From positions 1-39,077 of the forward strand of contig NZ_JABXKF010000146.1 in NCBI RefSeq assembly GCF_017115165.1: a stretch of 39,077 nt of DNA, in the 5' to 3' direction. The translations under genes were made by a program, and so were the position numbers. Shown piece after piece: positions 17,561 through 25,246 of this stretch. Numbering within the stretch: the stretch's first letter is position 1; every line of letters starts with the position of its first letter. This DNA comes from Nostoc sp. LPT. Its GTDB lineage: Bacteria; Cyanobacteriota; Cyanobacteriia; Cyanobacteriales; Nostocaceae. The notes beneath the pieces are model-generated. The model was not told where the DNA came from. It ran no database searches and saw only the letters and a program-made list of their open reading frames with translations.

Positions 17561-19534
17561 TTAATTGGGCCCCTGTAATCCTCCTTGATTTGAAGCTTGA
17601 TTTGAAGGTTTGCGTAAACGTTCGCGTAAGTAAAAAGGGATTGGATCGGGGCGATCGCAGATAAATCCTAGATGATATCCTAAATAATCTTTAGCTTTAT
17701 TTTCATCAAGAGGAGCATCTCTTCTTAATTGATAGATTTTTTGAGATATTTCACCTAAATTATTAAAACATTGAATCGCTAAAATTTCTTTAAATTTATC
17801 TTTAATATTACAATCATGTTCGTTAATATCATATTTTATTTTAGAAGAGCGGCTCCATAAAGAAATAGGAACTCCACTTAATTGGAAACAATCAAAATAA
17901 GCTATTTTTTCTTCATCATTTACAGGCAATCTATCTATTAAATTAATTGAGAAAAAATCATCATCCTCCCAATTTTTAGATAATTCGTCCCAGTTTTGAT
18001 TAATTGCTTCTAAATAATCACATTTTTCTTCTAAATATTTTTTATTTGTATCTTTAACTAAATATTCTCTAATGTTATTGCATCTTGTTTCAAGCCTGCG
18101 GAATAAGATTTCATCTTCATATCTATCTAAACAACGTATAATAAGTTGGTATTGAAAGCCTATTCTAAATTTCTCTTCTCTTCTACTCCCAATACGTTTA
18201 ATTTTATATAAATCAAAATCTTCTCCTAAAAAACTAAATGGAACAAATAATTCGATAATCAAATTGTCTTTACCAGAAAGCTGATTTATCGCTACAGAAA
18301 TTAAGTCTCGTATGCAAGGTTCAATTTCCTCTGAAGATATGGCATTAACTCCTTCTTGTTTAGATGTAATTGGAATTGATTGATCGTATGGCTCTCCTTC
18401 CTGGTAATTAGCAATCAACTCAGCTTTTAAACTAAAACTATTAGACAATCCTGTATTTTCCAGAATACTAATTAATAAATGTGGATTTAAACTTGTATGT
18501 GATGGCCTATTTATTACAGTCTTTTCTAGCAAAATTGATAAATCTATATTTTTTTCCTTAGTTGTTTTATCTAACCAATTTTTAAGATCAAGTTTTTGGT
18601 TAATGGATATTTCTTCTTTTGTTAAACGTATTGCAAAATCCCAAATAGTGAAAATACCGTTGTCCTTACGAATGGGATATTTTTCTAAAAAAAGTTCCTT
18701 GATGTCTAGTAAACCCTCAAGTCGTAAAATTGTAGGTTGAATATCTTGAACACTTTGTTTTAATATATCTATACACACATTTTTTAGTATGTTAAAATCA
18801 ATTGTTAATAAAATTAACTCAAATTCGTACCATTGTTGATAGCTAATAATCCTCTGTTGTCGAGAAATACCTCGAGCTAAGTTATTAACATCTTCTAAAG
18901 CTTCATTGACAATTAATCGAGGAATTTCATAATCGGGTATAGGCTCAGATGCTCTTTTATCATCAGGAGCAGGATCGTATTCTGCACGACTTCCTGTATT
19001 GCTATTATTGTTAATAAACCGACGAATTGAATTACATCCTAATTCAAATGCTGTTTCAATTGTTGTTCCTAAAAATAAAGCTTCATAAAATGCTTCGGCA
19101 AAAGATATTGCATGAGTGTCTTTAATTTCATTATTCATGCCAATGGCATATCTAATATGCTCCTTGATTTCTAGAGCTTGAAACTCTCCGTAACAAGCAT
19201 TAAAAATTACGCAACAAATGTTTTGATTCTCTTTTTGACAAGTTCCAAGTAACTCTGCCAATGTTTTTGTATGGATAATCTCTTTTTTTTCATTGCTATC
19301 AACAAGAACTAATCCCTGTTCTCCCATTCCATGACAAGAGAAATGGATGATTGAAGGCTTATAACTTAATAAGGTTTGACGTAAATCTTCATAAGTTGTG
19401 GACAGAAGAACCTTGCTATCGAATTGATTATTTTGATTATTATCCAATTTATTATTTATCCGTCTAAATTCTTGATTGAGACGGAGTGTATGATTTTCTT
19501 GAGAATCGGCAGATACTAGGAGAACTTTAAGCAT
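17561..19534 (-). CDS. CHAT protease fused to a VMAP-C-like domain
   Basis: A 657-residue protein. The CHAT domain fills about residues 1-185, starting MLKVLLVSADSQ. It has His68 (IIHFSCHGMG) and Cys114 (VIFNACYGE). A helical linker follows (about 210-330: NEALEDVNNLARGISRQQR, YQQWYEFELILLTI), which fits a VMAP-M or death-domain-like adaptor. The C-terminal part (about 340-635) resembles VMAP-C, the signature of vWA-MoxR-associated proteins, and ends with the conserved YHLGFICDRPDPIPFYLRER. In such systems VMAP is thought to recognise the trigger and carry or recruit the effector; here the effector is the CHAT protease itself. The frame opens at a TTG (19552), but the ATG at 19534 starts at the first CHAT strand. 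It lies 75 bp after the caspase gene and 29 bp before the MoxR gene. Confidence 0.85.
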   Translation of the reverse strand: MLKVLLVSADSQENHTLRLNQEFRRINNKLDNNQNNQFDSKVLLSTTYEDLRQTLLSYKPSIIHFSCHGMGEQGLVLVDSNEKKEIIHTKTLAELLGTCQKENQNICCVIFNACYGEFQALEIKEHIRYAIGMNNEIKDTHAISFAEAFYEALFLGTTIETAFELGCNSIRRFINNNSNTGSRAEYDPAPDDKRASEPIPDYEIPRLIVNEALEDVNNLARGISRQQRIISYQQWYEFELILLTIDFNILKNVCIDILKQSVQDIQPTILRLEGLLDIKELFLEKYPIRKDNGIFTIWDFAIRLTKEEISINQKLDLKNWLDKTTKEKNIDLSILLEKTVINRPSHTSLNPHLLISILENTGLSNSFSLKAELIANYQEGEPYDQSIPITSKQEGVNAISSEEIEPCIRDLISVAINQLSGKDNLIIELFVPFSFLGEDFDLYKIKRIGSRREEKFRIGFQYQLIIRCLDRYEDEILFRRLETRCNNIREYLVKDTNKKYLEEKCDYLEAINQNWDELSKNWEDDDFFSINLIDRLPVNDEEKIAYFDCFQLSGVPISLWSRSSKIKYDINEHDCNIKDKFKEILAIQCFNNLGEISQKIYQLRRDAPLDENKAKDYLGYHLGFICDRPDPIPFYLRERLRKPSNQASNQGGLQGPN

Positions 19535-19609
19535 TGATTTGGATAAATACAAGCGTAGTAATGAAATCCCAATATAGGCTACTTTGGAAAAAATAGCCCC
19601 TTATATTAA

Positions 19610-21715
19610 CTATCGTTTAACCGTCAGTAAAATCGATTGAGTCAACCATTCCGCATTAGGATCGGGGTCGTAGGAAGCTCTGGTTAGCGTTGGTGGTTTA
19701 TCCACATCTGCTCCGACTTGAGAGAGCAGTTGATTGAGTGGGCTAATCTGCGGTTTTTCTCCCCTTGTTGCCCCTTTTTCTTCAGCTATTTGTTGAAGTT
19801 CCTCATTTAAATTGCCTCCTCGTTTGCCTAATTCCTCATCAAGAGGTGGCAAAATCAACCATTGAAAGTTAGCAATGCCACGAGTGACAAACAATTTTAA
19901 GGTTTCTTCTGATTGTTGATAATATTCTCCATTAGGTAGATCAAACCGCAGGCGTGTCAAGGTTTCTTCGCCAGATTGTAAAGAATAGAAAGCTCCTCGA
20001 TCCCCTTGAATGGGAATTTGCGAAATTTCCCATGTAGCTTCAAAATCTAGAACAGCAATATTAAGAGGCCCAGAGGAAACATTCTTCAGCCTGACATACA
20101 AGCGATCGCCCGATTTTAAGGAGATATTATTTGGATCGGGCAAAGGTTTTTTTGTATCTCCATCAAGTAATTCATACTCGATCGCTTTTTTTAATTCAGA
20201 AGCAGGATTATTCAGAATTTGTGCAGTCTGATATTTGGCTAAATGCACTAAACGTTTAACCACCTGAGCAGGAGACTCAGCATCATCGATACTTAAAGCA
20301 GGAGTCAAGTTTTTGATAGGAGTCAAGCGAGAAATTTCATACACTCCTTCTCTCCCAACAGCAACTTGATAATGTGCCTCTTCCTCATTACCTCGAACCT
20401 CTGTTACCCAACCATTACCCTGCATCGCCTGACGTACTTTTTCTAAAGCTGCTGCTTGCTTGTCAGCTAATTCCTGTGGTAACTGTTCTTCCTTGTCTCC
20501 GACTTCTTTGATAAACAAACGAACCCGATGCTTGAGATCGACTGGTGCTGATTCCATCACCGCAGCTAATCCCGGTTCAATTTTCTCAATAACAGCTGAA
20601 ACGCCACTTTCTTCAGCACACAGGATTTTAGCAGTAGAAGTAGATGCTTGTAACTCTGTAATCTCAACCACAGCAAGACGTTTTTGCTTATCACTAAAGT
20701 CACTCCCTACAGGATAAAGCGCGAATCGCGTTCCTCGGCTTATCCCCTGCGCCAATCCCCCATCGAACGTTAGATATTCAGGTGTAACATTGATTACTCC
20801 CAGGCTATACTGTACTGGCTTGATTTCACTGCCAAATACCAAGCGATCGCCCTCCCCTAACAGCATAGGTAATTGATTGGGGAATTGGCTTTGGATCTGT
20901 CCTTTCAGGCGATCGTACAAAGCTTGGTAGGTTAAACCTGTAGGTATGGCGTTCAGGGTATCTATCATCCAGTAAGTTAACGCCCCATTGCGATCTTTGC
21001 CATCAAACGCTGATTCATAGGCATACTCAGACGGACGACAAGCACCTAAGAACACATATTCTCTCTGGTTTGGCAACCAACCCTCTTGTAGACTGTTTTG
21101 AGTTACGGTTCGCCAATTGTTCACCAACTCATCTCGGTCAGCTACAGCACTATCTTTAGGTCTGTCTTTTGTATCTGCCTCCCCATTTCGCGAACCCCGA
21201 ATCTGAGCATCGCCTCGCGTTGCTCCCCCCGAATGACAACTATCAAAGATAACCGTCACAATCAACCCTTTATCTGTCATCCGTTTCAGTAAGGTAGCCA
21301 TTTCTACATCCCGTAGATAGTAGCCATCATTACCCACGTCCATCGGCACTAAGCCTTCATCATTCTGTCCTTTTCCCTTCAAGTCTGGAAAAATCGTTTT
21401 AACCCGTCCTCCATGTCCTGAATAGTGGATGTAGACTAAATCCCCGGTGTTTGCCGTTTCAGTAATACTGTTAAAAGCATTAACAATATTTTGATACGTA
21501 GGTGGCATTTTCTTGCCTGCTGCCCTCACATCCGCCAGAGAATTGGTATTTGATAAACGAGAAGTCAGTTTAGTTATTCGTTCTGAAGGGATTTGCAATT
21601 TTTTTAAATAATCTGCTACCTTGTCAATATCTCTAACAGCCCCTTGTAAACTTTCGTAGTGAGGATTGGGTTCGTAATAATCGATGCCGATTAGTAAAGC
21701 ATAAAAATTAGACAT
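19610..21715 (-). CDS. Caspase (C14) with DUF4384-like C-terminal region
   Basis: A 701-residue caspase-family protease. The N-terminal caspase fold (about 3-280) carries catalytic His101 (YIHYSGHGGR) and Cys160 (VIFDSCHSGGA). NDEGLVPMDVG provides acidic residues as in metacaspase/orthocaspase substrate pockets. A middle domain (about 295-420) is beta-rich. Residues about 425-701 match a region of the 1548-residue vWA protein in the same operon, including VKRLVHLAKY, ISLKSGDRLYVRLKNVSS and FVTRGIANFQWLILPPL. The ATG is six bases after the stop of the lipase gene, and its AGGAGAG ribosome site lies inside the last codons of that gene, so the two are probably translationally coupled. Orthocaspases cleave after basic residues in known cases. 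The substrate is unknown; the lipase or CHAT proteins are candidates (inference). Confidence 0.9.
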   Translation of the reverse strand: MSNFYALLIGIDYYEPNPHYESLQGAVRDIDKVADYLKKLQIPSERITKLTSRLSNTNSLADVRAAGKKMPPTYQNIVNAFNSITETANTGDLVYIHYSGHGGRVKTIFPDLKGKGQNDEGLVPMDVGNDGYYLRDVEMATLLKRMTDKGLIVTVIFDSCHSGGATRGDAQIRGSRNGEADTKDRPKDSAVADRDELVNNWRTVTQNSLQEGWLPNQREYVFLGACRPSEYAYESAFDGKDRNGALTYWMIDTLNAIPTGLTYQALYDRLKGQIQSQFPNQLPMLLGEGDRLVFGSEIKPVQYSLGVINVTPEYLTFDGGLAQGISRGTRFALYPVGSDFSDKQKRLAVVEITELQASTSTAKILCAEESGVSAVIEKIEPGLAAVMESAPVDLKHRVRLFIKEVGDKEEQLPQELADKQAAALEKVRQAMQGNGWVTEVRGNEEEAHYQVAVGREGVYEISRLTPIKNLTPALSIDDAESPAQVVKRLVHLAKYQTAQILNNPASELKKAIEYELLDGDTKKPLPDPNNISLKSGDRLYVRLKNVSSGPLNIAVLDFEATWEISQIPIQGDRGAFYSLQSGEETLTRLRFDLPNGEYYQQSEETLKLFVTRGIANFQWLILPPLDEELGKRGGNLNEELQQIAEEKGATRGEKPQISPLNQLLSQVGADVDKPPTLTRASYDPDPNAEWLTQSILLTVKR

Positions 21716-21721
21716 AATTGT

Positions 21722-23254
21722 TTACTCTCCTAAATCTGCAACTTCAAATAAATTGTGGACGGGGTTCGGTGCATCTTCGCTGGTATTATCAGTTTGCACT
21801 TTAACCCGATACAGTCCAACTTCTAAGTCATCTGTTGCCAAGATCCAGTTTCCGTTTTCGGCTGTGAAGTTACGAATGGTTGCAGGACGCTCGTGGGAAA
21901 CGCAGGTAATCTCAGCCGTTAGAGAATTAAAGGAAGCATTTCCTGTAACTTTTGCTCGCATTGTAATGGGTTCTTTGATCGAATAAAGATCCTCAAGGGA
22001 TAAACCAATGCCTTTTAGTCCACTCCTTTTACCCCTGGCGACAATTTGTAAAGCGCCTCGAACATCTTCTGAAGAAGGCGTTTGAGCCGTTTGAATGCCT
22101 TTGATTAAATTCAGTAGAATGTTTGGCTGATTTTGTATAGCCCCATGACTCTCGGCAATATAATCAACAATGGAAAGTATTTCGCGATCGTTCATTTGTA
22201 CCGGGGTAGCTGAAACTTGAGGAACAGTTCCATCCCCGTCGCCAAGATGGAGACGATCCTGTAAAAAAGTGGGCAGATCTGTACCGAGACTAATTACCCC
22301 ATTCTTCAATTCAGCCGATTGCATAGTCGGTTGATTAACGCCAACAATGGGACAAGTAACAAAAGACCTAAGGTACGTAGAATTTTTATAGTTAGCATCG
22401 GCAGCATTATCAATTTCTTCATGAAAATTGAAAGCATCTGTTGCTTTGATGCGATCTATGTTGGGAAGGTCAACAGGAGATCCATCCTTACCAGCAATGC
22501 GATAAAAATCATTACCAATTTTTAGAGCTTTATATCTGGGAAGTAACTGATAAATAGAAGTTAGTGAAGGAATTACTTCTTTGAGCTGCATTACTTCTAC
22601 TAGATTAATACCACCTATCTTGAATCCATTAGCGAGAATGTTAACTGCATTAATTGAACCACGATAGGGAGTTCCAAAGGTAAATAACGCCTTACAATCC
22701 TGCCATCCTCCCAATACCTCTAGGTAATAACGAGAGATTAAACCTCCCATACTGTGTGCTACGAGAATTACTTTGGCATCATTATTGCCACTATACTCGC
22801 GCCAACGTTTCAATCTTTTATCTAATAATTTTTTCAAGATATTTGCATTAGCACGATTATCTCGTCGCCAATCGTAGGGAAAATGATAAAAATTAGCTGC
22901 CTTATCCTCTGGATCGTCGTAGATATTTCCTTGATGTACCTCGTCGAAGTTATTGGTAATTTGTGCAGAAATTCTGTTATAACCATCAACAATCTTCCCA
23001 AATCCTCCAAATACAGGAAACATGTAACTATCTTTAATTAAACTAGTTGCTTTAATTCCATCTCCTATATCTCCACCATGAGGATCGTCTCCCTTCAATT
23101 TCAAGTCTTTTACTCTCTTACCGAAAGTTTTAATTACTTGCACCAGTGCTTGACCAGAAAAATTCCACAGGTCTATACCATCTTTTTGCAAAACACTACC
23201 CATGATTCCTGGCAGAACCACGACCATATCTCCTATAGGAATTTTATTTGCCAT
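21722..23254 (-). CDS. LCAT-like alpha/beta hydrolase (lipase/phospholipase)
   Basis: A 510-residue hydrolase of the lecithin:cholesterol acyltransferase/PGAP1-like group and the first gene of the operon. The N-terminal strand VVVLPGIMGSVL is typical of the family, as is FPYDWRRDNR. The nucleophile elbow is AHSMGG with Ser168. The acid lies in GDGDGTVP (Asp341) and the histidine in AESHGAI (His370), so the catalytic triad is complete. Residues about 415-505 form an extra C-terminal beta-sandwich (ITMRAKVTGNASFNSLTAEI through GLYRVKVQTDN). There is no signal peptide, so it should start in the cytoplasm and could attack the cell's own membrane lipids. No strong Shine-Dalgarno precedes the ATG. 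The tight coupling with the caspase gene suggests that the caspase regulates it or is its partner (inference). Confidence 0.87.
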   Translation of the reverse strand: MANKIPIGDMVVVLPGIMGSVLQKDGIDLWNFSGQALVQVIKTFGKRVKDLKLKGDDPHGGDIGDGIKATSLIKDSYMFPVFGGFGKIVDGYNRISAQITNNFDEVHQGNIYDDPEDKAANFYHFPYDWRRDNRANANILKKLLDKRLKRWREYSGNNDAKVILVAHSMGGLISRYYLEVLGGWQDCKALFTFGTPYRGSINAVNILANGFKIGGINLVEVMQLKEVIPSLTSIYQLLPRYKALKIGNDFYRIAGKDGSPVDLPNIDRIKATDAFNFHEEIDNAADANYKNSTYLRSFVTCPIVGVNQPTMQSAELKNGVISLGTDLPTFLQDRLHLGDGDGTVPQVSATPVQMNDREILSIVDYIAESHGAIQNQPNILLNLIKGIQTAQTPSSEDVRGALQIVARGKRSGLKGIGLSLEDLYSIKEPITMRAKVTGNASFNSLTAEITCVSHERPATIRNFTAENGNWILATDDLEVGLYRVKVQTDNTSEDAPNPVHNLFEVADLGE

Positions 23255-23343
23255 AATATAGCTACATAAAATTGATTACATAATTTTTACCGAAATGTTT
23301 GAGATATCACTAACTAATGTAACAAAAATTTGCTATAATAATC

Positions 23344-23496
23344 GGTTATTTTGATGGCAGAACTACCAGTGGTACTGTAGAAGGAATTAATAATAAACTC
23401 AAGTTAATTAAAAGACTTGGGTATGGCTTTCGTAACTTTAGCAATTTTCGATTACGCAGTTTATTAAACTGGCACTTTTCTATTAATTCTCCATAA
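23344..23496 (+). pseudogene. ISL3-type transposase C-terminal remnant
   Basis: The plus strand reads YFDGRTTSGTVEGINNKLKL, KRLGYGFRNFSNFRLRSLL and NWHFSIN before a stop. This is the conserved end of ISL3-family DDE transposases, including the catalytic Glu of the VEGINNK motif. Everything upstream in that gene is missing. It abuts, on the opposite strand, the IS630-type remnant. Confidence 0.75.
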
Positions 23497-23514
23497 AAGT
23501 AACCGAAGAACCAG

Positions 23515-23843
23515 ACTTCTTCTCGTTGTTGAGCAGTTAAGTAACTTTTCTTTCCCTTGTAGTTCAGGCGCAGTCCCGAAATTCCGCCTTCCTCGTAGGC
23601 TTGCTTCCAGCTTGTTATCGAACCCGGTGACACATCTAAAATTGTTTGAATTTCCTCATACTTGTAGCCTTGATAAACCAGTTTGACTGGCAACGCTTTC
23701 CTCACCTCACGCGCATCTGGGCGATAATCTATAAATTCTTGTAGTTCTGCGTTAGCGTTCGCGAAGCGTCTCGTAGAGAAGCTCACCGTTCGCGTAGCGT
23801 CTCGTAGAGAAGGTATTGCGGCTTGTAGATGCTGGTTTATCAT
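23515..23843 (-). pseudogene. IS630-type transposase N-terminal remnant with inserted repeats
   Basis: The minus strand encodes the helix-turn-helix N-terminus of an IS630-family transposase: REVRKALPVKLVYQGYKYEE, LDVSPGSITSWKQAYEEGGI, SGLRLNYKGKKSYLTAQQRE. Homology stops near 23515. The frame then continues to 23346 as antisense of the ISL3 remnant, giving a hybrid open frame of 165 codons. Residues 14-33 (LRDATRTVSFSTRRFANANA) are encoded by two copies of a dispersed repeat inserted in frame. The DDE catalytic domain is absent, so no transposase activity is expected; the DNA-binding half could still be made. Confidence 0.72.
23756..23812. repeat. Two 26-bp copies of the CTTCTCTACGAGACGCT repeat
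   Basis: CGTTCGCGAAGCGTCTCGTA-GAGAAG (23756-23781) and a copy with one difference (23787-23812) lie 31 bp apart. This is a common dispersed repeat in Nostoc-type genomes. Both copies sit inside the IS630-type remnant and keep its frame open. Confidence 0.75.
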
Positions 23844-24104
23844 TGTTTGCTATTAGACAGATACATCCCTCCGTATTATCTCGTGGTTTTTTTCAGAAAT
23901 CAAATATGATTCCTATATTGTGGGTTGCATAGTTGAATTGGGGATTGGTGAATAAGCGAGTAGTTGATGAGCGATCGCTACCTATAGATGTAAAGCGATC
24001 GCTCTTGTCTGTGCGAGAATTACGCCGTTACCAACTCCCGACTTTCTGCAACTGGCGCATACTCCCGTAACAGTTCCCAATCAAGGGCTGTCAGCATCTC
24101 AAAC

Positions 24105-24271
24105 GTCGGAACGTACTGGTTTATTCAGTGGTCGTACCGCAATCCCCAATCTGACTTTGAAAAAGGGGACTTGCAGCCGTAGGGTATACGGTCAAGATGC
24201 TTGCTGAGAGTAAATTCATTGGAATCCCTGTGAAGCAAGAATCCTCGTACATCTAGGTCGAGGAGTGTCAA
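24105..24271 (+). ncRNA. Orphan omega-RNA-like right end of an IS200/IS605 element
   Basis: The stretch GGTCAAGATGCTTGCTGAGA, then GAATCCCTGTGAAGCAAGAA and a stem TCCTCG (24242-24247)/CGAGGA (24259-24264) followed by GTGTCAA (24265-24271) resembles the 3' end of TnpB-bearing IS200/IS605-type elements in cyanobacteria. There the transposon right end doubles as the scaffold of the TnpB guide RNA. Known guide RNAs continue past the element end into flanking DNA, which here would begin ACAATGCAAGAATTATTG. No tnpB or tnpA gene is visible within the window, so this is an orphan scaffold or a solo end. The 5' border is approximate. The call rests on pattern memory, not on a covariance model. Confidence 0.5.
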
Positions 24272-24315
24272 ACAATGCAAGAATTATTGAAAATCCTACA
24301 TGCAGTTATTAATCG

Positions 24316-24732
24316 TTAATCTGCATCATCTAGACGATCGCAGTCATATCTACCTTTAATTTCTTGATTGAAAAAGCTGCCAATTGAGTCAGAGGAATGT
24401 AAATCTTCCCAAGTATCCTCGTCTACGCCTAAGTACTGATAAACCGCTCCACTTTGAAATTCAACTTGCAAAATCTGTTCGTTGTGATCGTAGCCTACAG
24501 CCATAGCCATTGATGAGACAACTGGTAGCATGACAATTGGTTCTTCTTCACAGGGTAATGCAGTTGTTTCGGCAATCGCCTCGTTCAGTTCTTGCAATCC
24601 TTCATAAGCTTGTATCGGGGCCGGAATTTCCAAAAACTCTAATTCGTTGCCTCGGTCGAGCAACAACTGCAAATATCCATCAGAGTGAGCGATCGCTACT
24701 AAACTGCTCAAGTCTACCTTAGATAGCTTCAT
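24316..24732 (-). CDS. KTSC-domain protein
   Basis: A 138-residue protein. The C-terminal half is a KTSC domain, named after lysyl-tRNA synthetase C-terminal similarity: SSMAMAVGYDHNEQILQVEF, SGAVYQYLGVDEDTWEDL, SIGSFFNQEIKGRYDCDRL. The N-terminal half (MKLSKVDLSSLVAIAHSDGY through LQELNEAIAE) is acidic and not recognised. KTSC domains are small and of unclear function, sometimes linked to nucleic acid binding. AGGAGAG precedes the start codon. A 26-bp palindrome 64 bp upstream probably overlaps the promoter. A plus-strand 61-codon frame within it is a shadow. Confidence 0.75.
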   Translation of the reverse strand: MKLSKVDLSSLVAIAHSDGYLQLLLDRGNELEFLEIPAPIQAYEGLQELNEAIAETTALPCEEEPIVMLPVVSSMAMAVGYDHNEQILQVEFQSGAVYQYLGVDEDTWEDLHSSDSIGSFFNQEIKGRYDCDRLDDAD

Positions 24733-24795
24733 TTATTTTGTACTCTCCTATTGGCGTAGTCGGGAGTGTTAAAGTCTTATGCAACATTTAAATGC

Positions 24796-24821
24796 TTTTA
24801 TAGTACATTTATACTATAAAA
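24796..24821 (-). promoter_or_regulatory. Operator-like palindrome upstream of the KTSC gene
   Basis: TTTTATAGTA (24796-24805) and TACTATAAAA (24812-24821) are perfect 10-bp inverted arms around CATTTA. On the minus strand the palindrome contains TATAGT and TATAAA, so it could include the -10 region of the KTSC promoter. A dimeric repressor site is one explanation; a bidirectional AT-rich promoter is another. Confidence 0.45.
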
Positions 24822-25246
24822 ACGCTTTGCCGTCAAGTTTTTTCTCCGAAGCGAGAATTTTAGGTGTGTAGAGACGCTTTAGCAAAGCAGCACGAAGTGT
24901 TTTTCTCTGACATCCTGGAAAATACTCACAATTCAGCTTGAGTGAATGGCAGTGTTTGAGTCACCTGTCGTAGCAATCTTTTTTCTTAGAAAAACTCAAG
25001 AGGCGAATTGAAAAATTGCATAAATGTTCAACTCGCCTCAGTTCAGTAGTTGAAAATTTCAACCAATCTTTTCTGTGTTTAGGCTTAACAAGTCTCTATT
25101 CCTCTTTGTGTCATTCAATTAGCTCACCCTTTTGGGTGAGTCATAGATCAACCGATCAGACGACCTGACTGAAGGAAGTTGAGATTAATAATAAAGAGGA
25201 CTCTATTACTAAAGAACACTGATTGCATTTTACCTAAATAGAACTT
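24822..25246. other. Gene-free region with two stem-loops
   Basis: No gene is seen. A 13-bp inverted repeat with one mismatch, GAGGCGAATTGAA (25000-25012) and TTCAACTCGCCTC (25027-25039), could form a stable hairpin. A second hairpin has perfect 7-bp arms, CTCACCC (25123-25129), TTTT, GGGTGAG (25134-25140). The second lies about 100 bp before the next gene's start codon and could be part of its leader RNA. The stretch near 24870-24890 resembles a scrap of a dispersed repeat. Confidence 0.45.

Noticed and set aside
23756..23812. Possible CRISPR-like spacing of two 26-bp repeats
   Set aside because: Only two copies five bases apart, with the sequence of a known dispersed repeat; there are no spacers and no cas genes.
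24020..24107. Minus-strand coding-like stretch ending ALDWELLREYAPVAESRE-LVTA
   Set aside because: It reads well but is under 30 codons, has no start, and I cannot assign a family; it may be another mobile-element scrap.
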